Numbered from the stretch's first letter, positions 1 to 7,884 are shown. The stretch is 37,947 nucleotides of DNA from an uncultured Bacteroides sp. (GCA_900542985.1 UQPQ01000025.1:1-37947), one strand, 5' to 3'. Numbers and translations: made by a program. The notes: a model not told the origin generated them from the letters alone.

Positions 1-353
1 TGATGAATATGCTGAAAAAGACCATTCGTCCGGAATTCTTGAACCGTATCGACGAGACCATCATGTTCCAACCACTCAACAAAGAGCAGATTGAACAGAT
101 TGTCCGCTTGCAGATAAACGGTATTAAGAAGATGTTGGAAGAAAACGGAGTAACCCTCCAGATGACCGACGAAGCTGTCGACTTTATCGCCACAGCCGGT
201 TACGATCCTGAGTTTGGTGCCCGTCCGGTAAAACGTGCAATCCAGCGTTACCTGTTGAACGATTTGTCAAAGAAACTTCTGTCTCAGGAAGTAGACCGCA
301 GCAAACCGATTATCGTAGAACGTAGTGGTGAAGCACTGAAGTTCCGTAACTAA
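1..353 (+). CDS. clpB: ClpB-type disaggregase, C-terminal end (5' truncated by window edge)
   Basis: This is the last 116 or so residues of a Hsp100/Clp ATPase; the rest lies left of the window. It covers the end of the second AAA+ module and its small C-terminal domain. FLNRIDETIMFQPL is the conserved stretch carrying the 'RID' arginine region, and GARPVKRAIQR is the sensor-2 GAR motif, whose arginine contacts bound nucleotide. The sequence ends soon after the small domain, as in ClpB, with no added ClpC or ClpA tail. ClpB rescues aggregated proteins in the cytoplasm together with DnaK. ClpC is the main alternative, since the N-terminal and middle domains that tell them apart are not visible. 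A strong terminator follows the stop codon, so this is the last gene of its transcript. Confidence 0.9.
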   Translation, partial: MNMLKKTIRPEFLNRIDETIMFQPLNKEQIEQIVRLQINGIKKMLEENGVTLQMTDEAVDFIATAGYDPEFGARPVKRAIQRYLLNDLSKKLLSQEVDRSKPIIVERSGEALKFRN

Positions 354-375
354 ATCTTTCTACTTAAATAAAAGC

Positions 376-413
376 AAGGCTGTTTCAAACTATTTTGAAA
401 CAGCCTTTTTTTT
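376..413 (+). terminator. Intrinsic terminator of clpB
   Basis: A perfect 14-bp stem (AAGGCTGTTTCAAA at 376-389 with its complement at 394-407) closes a 4-nt loop and runs straight into a T tract ending near 413. It lies 22 bases after the clpB stop codon. Confidence 0.9.
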
Positions 414-578
414 GTATCCGGATATTCCCTGCATCAGGAAAGTCCGTCATACCGTAATTGTACGGTATCCGTTGAACTCTCACCTCAGTCCGAACAGAAG
501 ACAATTAAATATTGGAATTGATATTTATTGAAATGATAAACAATACAGCAGGAATAAAAAGGTAGCGATAAACGTCGG

Positions 579-663
579 AAACTTAAAACGCGGTCGTTGG
601 ATGTCCGTTTGCCGCTGTTGGCTGTACATTCAACGCAGGCAAATGTACAGCCGACGTCGTCGT
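579..663 (-). repeat. Degenerate 21-bp-periodic repeat array A
   Basis: On the minus strand, related motifs start at 663 (ACGACGACGTCGG), 621 (CCAACAGCGGC), 600 (CCAACGACCGC) and 579 (TCCGACG). Starts are at multiples of 21 bp; the unit expected at 642 is weak in its first half. Three of the first four units also share a tail like GTACAT. The same motif and period occur at 18256-18339. The family is not one I recognise. Confidence 0.5.
620..652. repeat. Perfect 11-bp inverted repeat
   Basis: GGCTGTACATT (620-630) is matched by AATGTACAGCC (642-652) around an 11-nt loop. It lies inside the 21-bp-periodic array. A T5 run follows only after 11 further bases, so it is not an obvious terminator. 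Confidence 0.7.
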
Positions 664-710
664 TTTTAATAAACCAGCAAACAGAATCACTGATTTATAT
701 CTAAAAAAGC

Positions 711-749
711 AGAGACCATCTCAAGTTCATCTTGAGATAGTCTCTTTTT
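711..749. terminator. Terminator-like hairpin between convergent genes
   Basis: Arms at 711-725 and 731-745 pair with a single mismatch at 717, around a 5-nt loop. A T run follows on the plus strand and an A run (703-708) precedes it, so it could terminate in both directions. It would end the minus-strand amidase transcript. Confidence 0.7.
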
Positions 750-815
750 ACATGCAACAAGTATACCGACTGATGCTTTTTCTGAAAAGCAGGTCAGTCT
801 TTTTTATCTATCTTC

Positions 816-1640
816 TCATTTTTTCTTTGAAGAAGTAGTCTTCTTCGAACTCTGATAATCGGCCACAATACCTTCGGTTATCCAGTTGGCAAGTGCCTGA
901 CGATTGTCGGCTATAACCAAACGCTTCTGGTCTTGAGCATTCTGTATATTTCCCAACTCCATGAATACCGAAACAGGTACAGCTCTACGCAGCACAAACA
1001 GATTTCGTTCGCTCACCGTTCCATCAAATCCACGATTGGGCTGATGACGGTCGTACTTGGCACGGAATGTACTCTGTATCCGGTTTGCCAAACGCTTTCC
1101 ATACGTGCTTCCCGGCGCATGATAGAAGAACACATCGGTCTGATTCCGTCTTCCACGACTATCTACATGGATAAAGATAGCCCGCTTATAACTGCTTTTC
1201 TCCTTACAATGAATCCGGTTAATGGCATCACAGCGCTGTTGCAGGCGTGCTACCTGATTCAAAGGAATAGGATCACCCATACAAGTTTCCCGTTTACTGT
1301 TCTTCAAGACAGCCTGTTCGCGAATACCGTCTTTCGCATCCTGAATAATAAAGTGTACCTTGGCTCCACGCTTCAAGAGTTCACGTCCCAATCGGAGTAT
1401 GATGTCGTAAGCATACTCATCTTCGTGCAACTCTTTTCCATTATACTTTCCGATACATCCAGGATCGGGACCACCATGTCCGCTCACCAGATAAAAGACT
1501 GTACCTTTCAGCGAATTCGAAATAACCGGATACGATGCTTGTGCCTTTCCAAATAAAGGCTCATAGTTTGCTTTCTTCTTTTTCTGAGAAACAGCCGGCA
1601 AACACATAAGCCAGCACAGCAATATCAATACGTATCTCAT
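816..1640 (-). CDS. N-acetylmuramoyl-L-alanine amidase (Amidase_3 family)
   Basis: Predicted exported zinc amidase of 274 aa that would cleave the bond between MurNAc and the stem peptide during wall remodelling. Residues 1 to about 19 form a signal peptide (short basic start, LILLCWLMCLPA core). The zinc site can be followed: H55 in SGHGG, a glutamate near 73-75 in HEDEYAYD, H158 in FIHVDS, and the catalytic glutamate E228 in FMELGNIQN. This matches the H-E-H-E order of AmiA/AmiC-type enzymes. The last 10 or so residues are Ser/Lys-rich. It starts 2 bp after the stop codon of the upstream thioredoxin gene, so the two are almost certainly co-transcribed. No cell-wall-binding repeat is visible. 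Confidence 0.88.
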   Translation of the reverse strand: MRYVLILLCWLMCLPAVSQKKKKANYEPLFGKAQASYPVISNSLKGTVFYLVSGHGGPDPGCIGKYNGKELHEDEYAYDIILRLGRELLKRGAKVHFIIQDAKDGIREQAVLKNSKRETCMGDPIPLNQVARLQQRCDAINRIHCKEKSSYKRAIFIHVDSRGRRNQTDVFFYHAPGSTYGKRLANRIQSTFRAKYDRHQPNRGFDGTVSERNLFVLRRAVPVSVFMELGNIQNAQDQKRLVIADNRQALANWITEGIVADYQSSKKTTSSKKK

Positions 1641-1642
1641 AC

Positions 1643-2182
1643 TCAGTCTTTCAGCAATTCATCGATTTTCTTACACAATGAAGCAAACTCTTCTTCATTG
1701 TACAAACGGGTCATCATCACAATCTTACCATCCTTGCCCACCAATACATTACGGGTAATTCCGGCTTTTCGTTCTGCATAAAGAGCAAAAATATCTGCAC
1801 CCGGATCAAGGCCTAACGGATAAGTCACTCCGGTCTGTTCTGCAAACTTCTTCACTCTCTCCAAAGGTTCGTCGCGGTCGATACCGTAAAGAGCAAAATC
1901 TGCATTATCTTTATGTTTCTTCCAGATATCACGTTCGATGAAAGGCATTTCCTTTCTGCAAACTCCACACCAGCTGGCTGTAAACTGAAGCATCACAACC
2001 TTTCCTCTCAAATCGGAAAGACGTACCTTCTGTCCGTCGGTAAGTGTCATTTCAAAATCGGGAGCTTCCTCTCCTACTTTTACAATATAACCTACCGCAT
2101 CCGGAGTCTGCTGCTGTGCATAGCCAGATGTACCAACCAATAAACTTATTATCCCAACTACCAATAATACAATCTTTCTCAT
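1643..2182 (-). CDS. TlpA/ResA-like periplasmic thioredoxin-fold protein
   Basis: Predicted periplasmic thiol-disulfide oxidoreductase of 179 aa. I place the start at 2182 and not at an upstream in-frame ATG (2266), because AAAGGAG lies 10 bases before it, a signal peptide begins there (MRKIVLLVVGIISLLVG), and a promoter -7 box at 2210-2217 would fall inside the longer version. The AhpC/TSA-Redoxin-like domain starts at VGEEAPDF (about 36). The active site is WCGVC with C72 and C75. The usual cis-proline before the last core strands (GVPTTFLI in relatives) appears as GITRNVLV, so the proline seems to be replaced by threonine. This may change substrate release or redox behaviour. It lies 2 bp upstream of the amidase gene. 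Confidence 0.82.
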   Translation of the reverse strand: MRKIVLLVVGIISLLVGTSGYAQQQTPDAVGYIVKVGEEAPDFEMTLTDGQKVRLSDLRGKVVMLQFTASWCGVCRKEMPFIERDIWKKHKDNADFALYGIDRDEPLERVKKFAEQTGVTYPLGLDPGADIFALYAERKAGITRNVLVGKDGKIVMMTRLYNEEEFASLCKKIDELLKD

Positions 2183-2209
2183 TTTTATATTCTCCTTTAT
2201 TTTCTTTGA

Positions 2210-2217
2210 CAAACTTA
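2210..2217 (-). promoter_or_regulatory. Promoter -7 box for tlpA-like/amidase transcript
   Basis: TAAGTTTG on the minus strand fits the Bacteroides TAnnTTTG -7 element, 28 bases before the chosen start at 2182. A TTG about 21 bp further upstream is a weak -33 candidate. Confidence 0.5.
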
Positions 2218-2246
2218 CGGAAAAATGACGGAATATGCCAATATCC

Positions 2247-2293
2247 ATAAAAAAAGCTTCTCCCATTCCTTCATCAGGCTATGGAAGAAGCTT
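2247..2293 (-). terminator. Intrinsic terminator after the purF-like gene
   Basis: On the minus strand AAGCTTCTTCCAT (2293-2281) pairs with ATGGGAGAAGCTT (2266-2254), 13 bp with one T-G wobble, and is followed by a run of T. It separates the purF-like gene from the thioredoxin-amidase pair. Confidence 0.88.
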
Positions 2294-2325
2294 ACGAATT
2301 AGATATCTAAATCATTCTCTATTCA

Positions 2326-3732
2326 TCAAAAGCAACTTGAACCGTCGAAACAGTGCGTACAAACCTTACACTTAGGCAATCCAATTGCTTCAATCAATGT
2401 TTCCAATGTATTAAACTTCAAAGAAGTCAGTCCGAAACGTGCACGGATACGTTCTACCAGTTCCTTATACTCTGGTGAATCGGTGGTTGCATACTGTGCC
2501 AGTTTTGCATTCTCATCTCCCTCTATTTCCTTGATAATACGGCGTGTAATCAGTTCCATATCTCCTTTCGAAGAAGTAAATCCGATAAAAGGACAACCAT
2601 AAATAAGTGGAGGACAAGCAATACGCATGTGTACTTCTTTTGCTCCGTAATCGTACAATACATTTACATTATCGCGAAGCTGTGTACCGCGTACGATAGA
2701 GTCGTCACAGAACAAAACTCTCTTTCCCTGCAACATGGCACGGTTTGGAATCAGTTTCATCTTAGCGACCAAAGAACGCATTGCCTGATTGCTTGGAGTA
2801 AAGCTTCGTGGCCATGTAGGAGTGTATTTTGAAATAGCACGGTGATAAGGAATTCCTTTTCCTTCGGCATAACCTAAAGCCATACCTACACCCGAATCAG
2901 GAATACCGCATGCACAATCTACTTCCGAATCGTCGGTCTTTCCCATCTTGTAACCACTTGCAAAACGAACCTCTTCTACATTCTTTCCTTCATAGCAGGA
3001 TACAGGGAATCCGTAATATACCCACAGGAATGAACATATTTGCATTTTCTCATTGGGCTTGCGCAATTGTTCCAATCCATCGGCACGCATCCGGATAATT
3101 TCTCCCGGACCTACAAAGCGTTCAATCTCGTAATCCAAGTTAGGGAAACTGCTTGATTCGCTTGTAGCCGCGTAGGCACCTTCTTTCTTACCTATCACAA
3201 TAGGAGTACGTCCCCATTTGTCACGCGCCACAATAATACCGTCTTCTGTCAGAATCAGCATTGAACACGAACCTTTTATCTTATTGAATACGTTTTCAAT
3301 ACCATCCACAAAATCTTTTCCCTGTACGATAAGCAAAGCAATCAACTCGGTAGGATTGGTCTTTCCCATGCTCATTTCCGCAAAATGCATATTCGCATCT
3401 AGCATTTCCTTCTCAAGCTCAGCAGTATTGTTGATTTTGGCTACTGTAACAATAGCAAATCGTCCTAAATGAGAGTTGATCATGATTGGCTGCGGATCTG
3501 TATCACTAATGACACCTATTCCCGACTTTCCTTTAAACTGAGGAAGTTCTGCTTCAAACTTCGTACGAAAATAAGAACTTTCAAGACTGTGTATAGACCG
3601 CGTGAATCCTTCGCCTTCGGCATATGTAGCCATACCGGCGCGTTTTGTTCCTAAATGTGAATTATAATCCGTACCGTAGAATAAATCGGTTACGCATTCA
3701 GCCTTAGAGACTGTTCCGAAAAAACCACCCAT
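2326..3732 (-). CDS. PurF-like amidophosphoribosyltransferase paralogue lacking the N-terminal Cys
   Basis: A 468-aa relative of glutamine-PRPP amidotransferase, the first enzyme of purine synthesis. The phosphoribosyltransferase half looks intact: the PRPP loop FCDDSIVRGT is at 341-350. All four cysteines expected for a [4Fe-4S] cluster of the B. subtilis type can be placed (C233, C380, C458, C461). The glutaminase half is degenerate: the protein starts MGGFFG where active PurF starts with processed Cys1 (MCGIxG), and the segments expected for glutamine-binding motifs such as HVRYST and NGN read differently. A TTG at 3774 would add 14 residues but overlaps a promoter -7 box, so I use the ATG at 3732. 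It may be ammonia-dependent or regulatory. A conventional PurF is expected elsewhere in the genome. Confidence 0.8.
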   Translation of the reverse strand: MGGFFGTVSKAECVTDLFYGTDYNSHLGTKRAGMATYAEGEGFTRSIHSLESSYFRTKFEAELPQFKGKSGIGVISDTDPQPIMINSHLGRFAIVTVAKINNTAELEKEMLDANMHFAEMSMGKTNPTELIALLIVQGKDFVDGIENVFNKIKGSCSMLILTEDGIIVARDKWGRTPIVIGKKEGAYAATSESSSFPNLDYEIERFVGPGEIIRMRADGLEQLRKPNEKMQICSFLWVYYGFPVSCYEGKNVEEVRFASGYKMGKTDDSEVDCACGIPDSGVGMALGYAEGKGIPYHRAISKYTPTWPRSFTPSNQAMRSLVAKMKLIPNRAMLQGKRVLFCDDSIVRGTQLRDNVNVLYDYGAKEVHMRIACPPLIYGCPFIGFTSSKGDMELITRRIIKEIEGDENAKLAQYATTDSPEYKELVERIRARFGLTSLKFNTLETLIEAIGLPKCKVCTHCFDGSSCF

Positions 3733-3771
3733 TCCTTTATTGTTTGTTTTATTATTGTTTGATTGAGAGGA

Positions 3772-3779
3772 CAAAATTA
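3772..3779 (-). promoter_or_regulatory. Promoter -7 box for the purF-like gene
   Basis: TAATTTTG on the minus strand matches TAnnTTTG, 39 bases upstream of the ATG at 3732. No well-spaced -33 element is seen. It overlaps the possible TTG start at 3774, which argues for the shorter protein. Confidence 0.5.
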
Positions 3780-3850
3780 CGAAAAAAAAGAAAAGTCATA
3801 ATCATGAACAAACATAAACATGAAAAAAATATCCATCAACTGCAATCCCC

Positions 3851-3888
3851 AATAAAAAAAATGCCGCAATCTTACGATAACGGCATTT
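3851..3888 (-). terminator. Terminator of the Phe/Tyr operon
   Basis: On the minus strand AAATGCCG (3888-3881) pairs with CGGCATTT (3866-3859) around a 14-nt loop, followed by a T run. It lies 30 bases after the tyrA stop codon and ends the four-gene operon. Confidence 0.85.
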
Positions 3889-3917
3889 CCCATAACTTCT
3901 TTCTTATGAATTGATAT

Positions 3918-4691
3918 TTACTTTATTTTATCTCGAATCTTGCTAAGATAGGCACGCATTCCCTCGGTATCTTTATTGCTGATAATATCCAAGAGTTCAT
4001 TCAACTCGGTACGAATTCCCTCTACCTGGGCAGGTGTACGGGGATTGAATAGAATTTCCTGCAACAGGTAATCGTCTTCATTCAAGACTCCTTTTGCAAT
4101 AGCCATATGACGCTTGAATGTGGTACCCGGTGCATCCTGGTGCTTCATTACAGCTGCAAAGACAAAGGTAGAGACAAAAGGTATGGACAATGAATATGCT
4201 ACTGTTTCATCATGTCCCTCGAAGGTATATTCAAAAATGTTCAGTCCTAAACGCTGATATAAATCTTTGAAGAAAATCTTACCTAAATGGTCTCCTTCCT
4301 TGATAATAATCGCATTTTCTGTACTCAGCTTATCCAAGTTGGCAAATGTAGGACCAAACATAGGGTGTGTGGAAACATAACGGAATCCGCTCTGTTCGTA
4401 AAACTCCTTCAGTCCAGTCTTTACCGAAGCAATATCACTGATTATACAATCTTTTGGCAACACTGGAAGAACCTGACGAAAAGCTTCTAATGTATATTTG
4501 ACTGTCGCTGCATTGATAACCAGCTCTGGTCCGAACTCCTGTATTTCGTCTATCGAGGTGAAACGATAACAGTTGTACATAAAACGAAGGCGCTTGGCAT
4601 CTACATCATATACTGCTACATCATGATCAAAACTCAACACATCAGTAAAGAAAGATCCCATCTTTCCGGCTCCCAATATCAATATCTTCAT
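3918..4691 (-). CDS. tyrA: Prephenate dehydrogenase (TyrA)
   Basis: 257-aa cytoplasmic enzyme that oxidatively decarboxylates prephenate to 4-hydroxyphenylpyruvate, the committed tyrosine step. The N-terminal Rossmann fold shows GAGKMG at 7-12, with an acidic residue ending strand 2 (YDVD), which favours NAD. H109 in STHPMFGP is the catalytic histidine seen in TyrA proteins. The C-terminal half is the helical dimerisation domain. There is no ACT domain and no fused chorismate mutase; the mutase is fused to DAHP synthase in the gene just upstream (11-bp gap). It is the last gene of the pheA operon. Confidence 0.92.
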   Translation of the reverse strand: MKILILGAGKMGSFFTDVLSFDHDVAVYDVDAKRLRFMYNCYRFTSIDEIQEFGPELVINAATVKYTLEAFRQVLPVLPKDCIISDIASVKTGLKEFYEQSGFRYVSTHPMFGPTFANLDKLSTENAIIIKEGDHLGKIFFKDLYQRLGLNIFEYTFEGHDETVAYSLSIPFVSTFVFAAVMKHQDAPGTTFKRHMAIAKGVLNEDDYLLQEILFNPRTPAQVEGIRTELNELLDIISNKDTEGMRAYLSKIRDKIK

Positions 4692-4702
4692 CGTCTCTTT
4701 TC

Positions 4703-5770
4703 TTATTTATTAATAATTTCCATCTGCTGACGTACACTTTCTTCATGGATAGCTTCGAACACTTGCTTTACAAAGTCTGCATCCATTCCACACAGAGTTC
4801 CTTGTGCTCCACGCTTATCAAGAATTTCATTGTAACGTCCGGTCTGAAGAATGGTCATATTATGCTCTTTCTTGAATGTACCGATTTCACGACATACACG
4901 CATACGTTTTGCCAAAATTTCCATCAGTTCATTATCACATTCATCAATCTGATTACGAAGCTCATTCAAGTTTTCTGTAGACTGATGCTCTTTACGGATA
5001 ACCAGCAAGTTTAAAATATAATCCAGAATATCCGGAGTAACCTGTTGTGCAGCATCGCTCCACGCTGCATCCGGATTGCAGTGTGCTTCTACAATCAGAC
5101 CGTCGAAGCCCAAATCCATTGCCTGCTGACAAAGCGGAGCAATCAGTTCACGCTTGCCTCCAATGTGGCTCGGGTCGCACAGAATAGGCAAGTTAGGAAT
5201 ACGACGGCGCAATTCGATAGGAATATGCCATTGAGGGAGATTGCGGTAAATCTTCTTGTCGTAAGAAGAAAAACCTCTATGGATTACTCCCAATCTCTTC
5301 AATCCGGCATTATTGATACGTTCCAAAGCTCCAATCCAAAGTTCCAGATCAGGATTGACCGGATTCTTTACGTATACAGGAACATCTACTCCTTTTAAGG
5401 CATCTGCAATCTCCTGTACAGCAAACGGATTGGCAGTTGTGCGGGCACCAATCCACAAAATATCGATACCGGCTTTCAGGCACTCGTATACGTGTTTGGC
5501 TGTAGCCACTTCTGTTGCTACGTACATACCTGTTTCCTGTTTGACACGTTTCAACCATGCCAGACCATCCACTCCGATCCCTTCAAAGCCTCCTGGTTTT
5601 GTACGCGGTTTCCAGATACCGGCACGGAAAATCTTCACACCTTTATTAGCCAAAAGTGTGGCAGTTGACATTACTTGTTCTTCTGTTTCGGCACTACAAG
5701 GGCCTGCTATCACCATGGGGCGTTCTTTTGAAACACCTTCCAGTTCGATGGGTTGTAAATTCAGTTCCAT
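4703..5770 (-). CDS. Bifunctional DAHP synthase / chorismate mutase
   Basis: 355-aa fusion joining the first shikimate-pathway step (PEP plus erythrose 4-phosphate to DAHP) to the chorismate-to-prephenate step. The DAHP synthase domain covers about residues 15-255 and is the compact KDO8P-synthase-like type I-beta barrel: GPCSAE at 23-28, KPRTKPGGF at 54-62, DPSHIGGKR at 199-207. The AroQ-type chorismate mutase domain covers about 265-345 (LNELRNQIDECDNELMEILA, then a KRMRVCREIG helix with the catalytic basic residues). The gene lies between the aminotransferase and tyrA genes. The fusion may channel flux or let the mutase domain act as the feedback sensor, as is known for related fusions. 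That role is inference here. Confidence 0.93.
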   Translation of the reverse strand: MELNLQPIELEGVSKERPMVIAGPCSAETEEQVMSTATLLANKGVKIFRAGIWKPRTKPGGFEGIGVDGLAWLKRVKQETGMYVATEVATAKHVYECLKAGIDILWIGARTTANPFAVQEIADALKGVDVPVYVKNPVNPDLELWIGALERINNAGLKRLGVIHRGFSSYDKKIYRNLPQWHIPIELRRRIPNLPILCDPSHIGGKRELIAPLCQQAMDLGFDGLIVEAHCNPDAAWSDAAQQVTPDILDYILNLLVIRKEHQSTENLNELRNQIDECDNELMEILAKRMRVCREIGTFKKEHNMTILQTGRYNEILDKRGAQGTLCGMDADFVKQVFEAIHEESVRQQMEIINK

Positions 5771-5812
5771 ATCTTTATCTTTTTTGTTGTTCGTTTTTAT
5801 TTATCTGACTTT

Positions 5813-6997
5813 TTATAAGACAGATTTGATTCTCTCTAAAGCTTCTGCCAGTTTTTCTTCTTTGGCACAAAGCGAAATACGAATGTAGCGTTTGCCATTG
5901 CTTCCGAAAATAAATCCCGGAGTAATGAATACCCGTGCCTCATGCAAGACTTTCTCGGTCAGTTCCTCTACATCACCATAAGTATCGGGAATACGTCCCC
6001 AAAGGAACATGCCCACTTGGTTCTCATCAAAGGTACATCCCAAGACACGCATGATTTCTTCTGCAAGTTTCCGGCGTCGGCTATATACCTGAATATTGGC
6101 TTCTTCATGCCATTCGGCACTGTTATGATACGCCTGTGCTGCAGCCAACTGCAAAGGTCGGAACGTACCCGAATCGATATTACTCTTAATCTTCAGAATC
6201 CACTGTACAAAAGTAGCATTGGTAGCCAGCATACCTACACGCCATCCCGGCATATTGTGACTCTTACTCATCGAGTTGAACTCAATACAGCATTCCTTTG
6301 CTCCCGGCACATTCAAGATACTGATTGGCTTCCGGTTAAGAATAAAGCTGTAAGGATTGTCGTTCACTATGACAATATTATGACGGCGTGCAAAGTCTAC
6401 CAGTTTTTCATACAGTTCCATTGTAGCATTTGCTCCTGTCGGCATATTGGGATAGTTGGTCCACATAATCTTTACACGACTCAAATCCATTTTCTCCAAC
6501 TCGTCAAAGTCCGGCTGCCAGTTGTTGTCTTCTCTTAAGTTATAGTTGACAATCTCACTACCCAATATTTTATTCAATGATGTATAGGTAGGATATCCAG
6601 GATTAGGAACCAACACTTGATCTCCCGGATTCACCAAGGCCAGCGTCACATGCAAAATACCTTCTTTAGAGCCGATAAGAGGCTGGATTTCCGTAGCAGG
6701 ATCTAAATCAACGTTATACCAGCGCTTGTACCAGTCGGCCATAGCCTGACGTAACTCAGGAATACCCACCGTAGGCTGATAACCATGAGCATCCGGTTTC
6801 TGTGCATTTTCACACAAGACACGTACCGTTTCTTCTGAAGGTGGCATATCGGGGCTTCCGATACCCAGACTGATTACATTCTTCCCTTCCGCATTCATAC
6901 GTGCTACTTCTTTCAACTTACGGCTGAAGTAGTATTCGCTTACATTAGCCAGTCTGTCGGCAGGCTGTATATTATAGTGTAGATTCTCCTTCTGCAT
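5813..6997 (-). CDS. Class I PLP aminotransferase of the Phe/Tyr operon
   Basis: 394-aa fold-type I aminotransferase. The PLP lysine is K245 in NSMSKSHNMPGWRVG. PNPGYPTY (131-138), NYPNMPTGA (181-189) and NDNPYSF (212-218) form the cofactor and substrate pocket. It overlaps the end of pheA by 26 bp and is followed by DAHP synthase-chorismate mutase, so it is translated as part of the aromatic operon. Context suggests it makes phenylalanine and tyrosine from their keto acids, or transaminates prephenate. The sequence alone does not exclude an aspartate or LL-diaminopimelate-type activity, since those enzymes have similar motifs. Confidence 0.85.
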   Translation of the reverse strand: MQKENLHYNIQPADRLANVSEYYFSRKLKEVARMNAEGKNVISLGIGSPDMPPSEETVRVLCENAQKPDAHGYQPTVGIPELRQAMADWYKRWYNVDLDPATEIQPLIGSKEGILHVTLALVNPGDQVLVPNPGYPTYTSLNKILGSEIVNYNLREDNNWQPDFDELEKMDLSRVKIMWTNYPNMPTGANATMELYEKLVDFARRHNIVIVNDNPYSFILNRKPISILNVPGAKECCIEFNSMSKSHNMPGWRVGMLATNATFVQWILKIKSNIDSGTFRPLQLAAAQAYHNSAEWHEEANIQVYSRRRKLAEEIMRVLGCTFDENQVGMFLWGRIPDTYGDVEELTEKVLHEARVFITPGFIFGSNGKRYIRISLCAKEEKLAEALERIKSVL

Positions 6998-7814
6998 ATT
7001 CTCCTAATATTTTAAGTGCTTTGGTAAGCGGCATTACCGCATCAATAGCTTGTTTGTATCTCAGATAATCGTTAAACATTACATCCACATAAAACAGATA
7101 CTCCCATTCACGACCGATAATAGGCAACGACTGTATCTTGGTCAGATTGATCTTATAAAATGAAAAGATAGACAAAACCTGTGAAAGGCTTCCTTCTGTA
7201 TGCGGAAGTGAAAATACGATGTTGGCTTTGTTTACTTTCGAGCGGTCTTTCAGTTCGTCTGCCATCCAAGTATCGGCAATAACCAGGAAGCGGGTAAAAT
7301 TATGTTTGTTTGTTTCAATGCCTTCCTGCAAGATTTTCATTCCATACAATTCGGCCGCATACTTGGAACAGATAGCAGCATGGCCTTTCAACTGATGCTT
7401 ACTGATGTTTTCGGCACTACCGGCAGTATCTTCTGTTTCTACTACCTTCAGTTTCGGATGATGCTGCAAGAACTCACGGCACTGGGCCAATGCTACCGGA
7501 TGAGAATTCACTTCAGTCAAATCGTCCCAATCCTGATCGGGCAAACACATGATACTATGACTGATACGCAGTTTGTGTTCTCCAATGATGGTTGCTCCAC
7601 TTTCTCTCAATAGTTCATAATTGTGAAGCAAACTTCCTGCAATCGTATTTTCAATGGCTACAAGTCCTATCACCTTACTGTCTTTACGCATCTGTTCAAA
7701 GACCTCTTCAAACGTATTGCAACATATCAGTTCAATTTCTTCATCTTTAAAATATTTATGAGCTGCAATATCATGATACGAGCCTGGAACCCCTTGTATA
7801 GCTATCTTTTTCAT
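6972..7814 (-). CDS. pheA: Prephenate dehydratase with ACT domain
   Basis: 280-aa enzyme that converts prephenate to phenylpyruvate, the committed phenylalanine step. The dehydratase domain (1 to about 180) begins with IAIQGVPGSYHD and contains the conserved T174-R175-F176 motif. An ACT regulatory domain follows from about 197. The ACT segment normally reading ESRP, which helps bind phenylalanine, reads QSLP (228-231) here, so feedback inhibition may be altered. There is no fused chorismate mutase, unlike the E. coli P-protein. It is the first structural gene after a leader peptide and attenuator (7829-7980) and overlaps the next gene by 26 bp. Confidence 0.93.
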   Translation of the reverse strand: MKKIAIQGVPGSYHDIAAHKYFKDEEIELICCNTFEEVFEQMRKDSKVIGLVAIENTIAGSLLHNYELLRESGATIIGEHKLRISHSIMCLPDQDWDDLTEVNSHPVALAQCREFLQHHPKLKVVETEDTAGSAENISKHQLKGHAAICSKYAAELYGMKILQEGIETNKHNFTRFLVIADTWMADELKDRSKVNKANIVFSLPHTEGSLSQVLSIFSFYKINLTKIQSLPIIGREWEYLFYVDVMFNDYLRYKQAIDAVMPLTKALKILGEYAEGESTL

Positions 7815-7828
7815 ATAATCATATCTAT

Positions 7829-7863
7829 AAAAAAAAATCCCGACTTCTTTACGAAGCGGGATT
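7829..7863 (-). terminator. Attenuator (terminator) in the pheA leader
   Basis: On the minus strand AATCCCG (7863-7857) plus CTTC (7856-7853) pair with GAAG (7847-7844) and CGGGATT (7842-7836) around a 5-nt loop with one bulge, followed by nine T. It lies between the leader peptide and pheA, so it would stop transcription before the operon. Its 5' arm CCCGCTTC (7860-7853) is also exactly complementary to GAAGCGGG (7917-7910) inside the leader coding region. With TTCG/CGAA pairs beyond a small bulge, the alternative antiterminator has about 12 bp. Confidence 0.9.
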
Positions 7864-7884
7864 CGTTATATTTTCATTTATCAT

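Larger units (their letters stand above)
414..815. other. Gene-free gap between clpB and the amidase gene
   Basis: No convincing reading frame is present. The gap holds a perfect hairpin at 449-468 (ATACCGTA, loop ATTG, TACGGTAT), a perfect 11-bp inverted repeat at 620-652, a 21-bp-periodic motif array at about 579-663, a terminator-like hairpin at 711-749 and a small hairpin at 775-790. The genes on both sides point into the gap, so it is a convergent 3' spacer. Confidence 0.6.

Noticed and set aside
933..1556. Plus-strand 207-codon frame opposite the amidase
   Set aside because: Shadow of the minus-strand gene, which has a signal peptide and full zinc motif set; the plus-strand translation has no recognisable domain.
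3733..3774. TTG start adding 14 residues to the PurF-like protein
   Set aside because: The extension is Asn/Ser-rich, not similar to the family, and overlaps the -7 promoter box.
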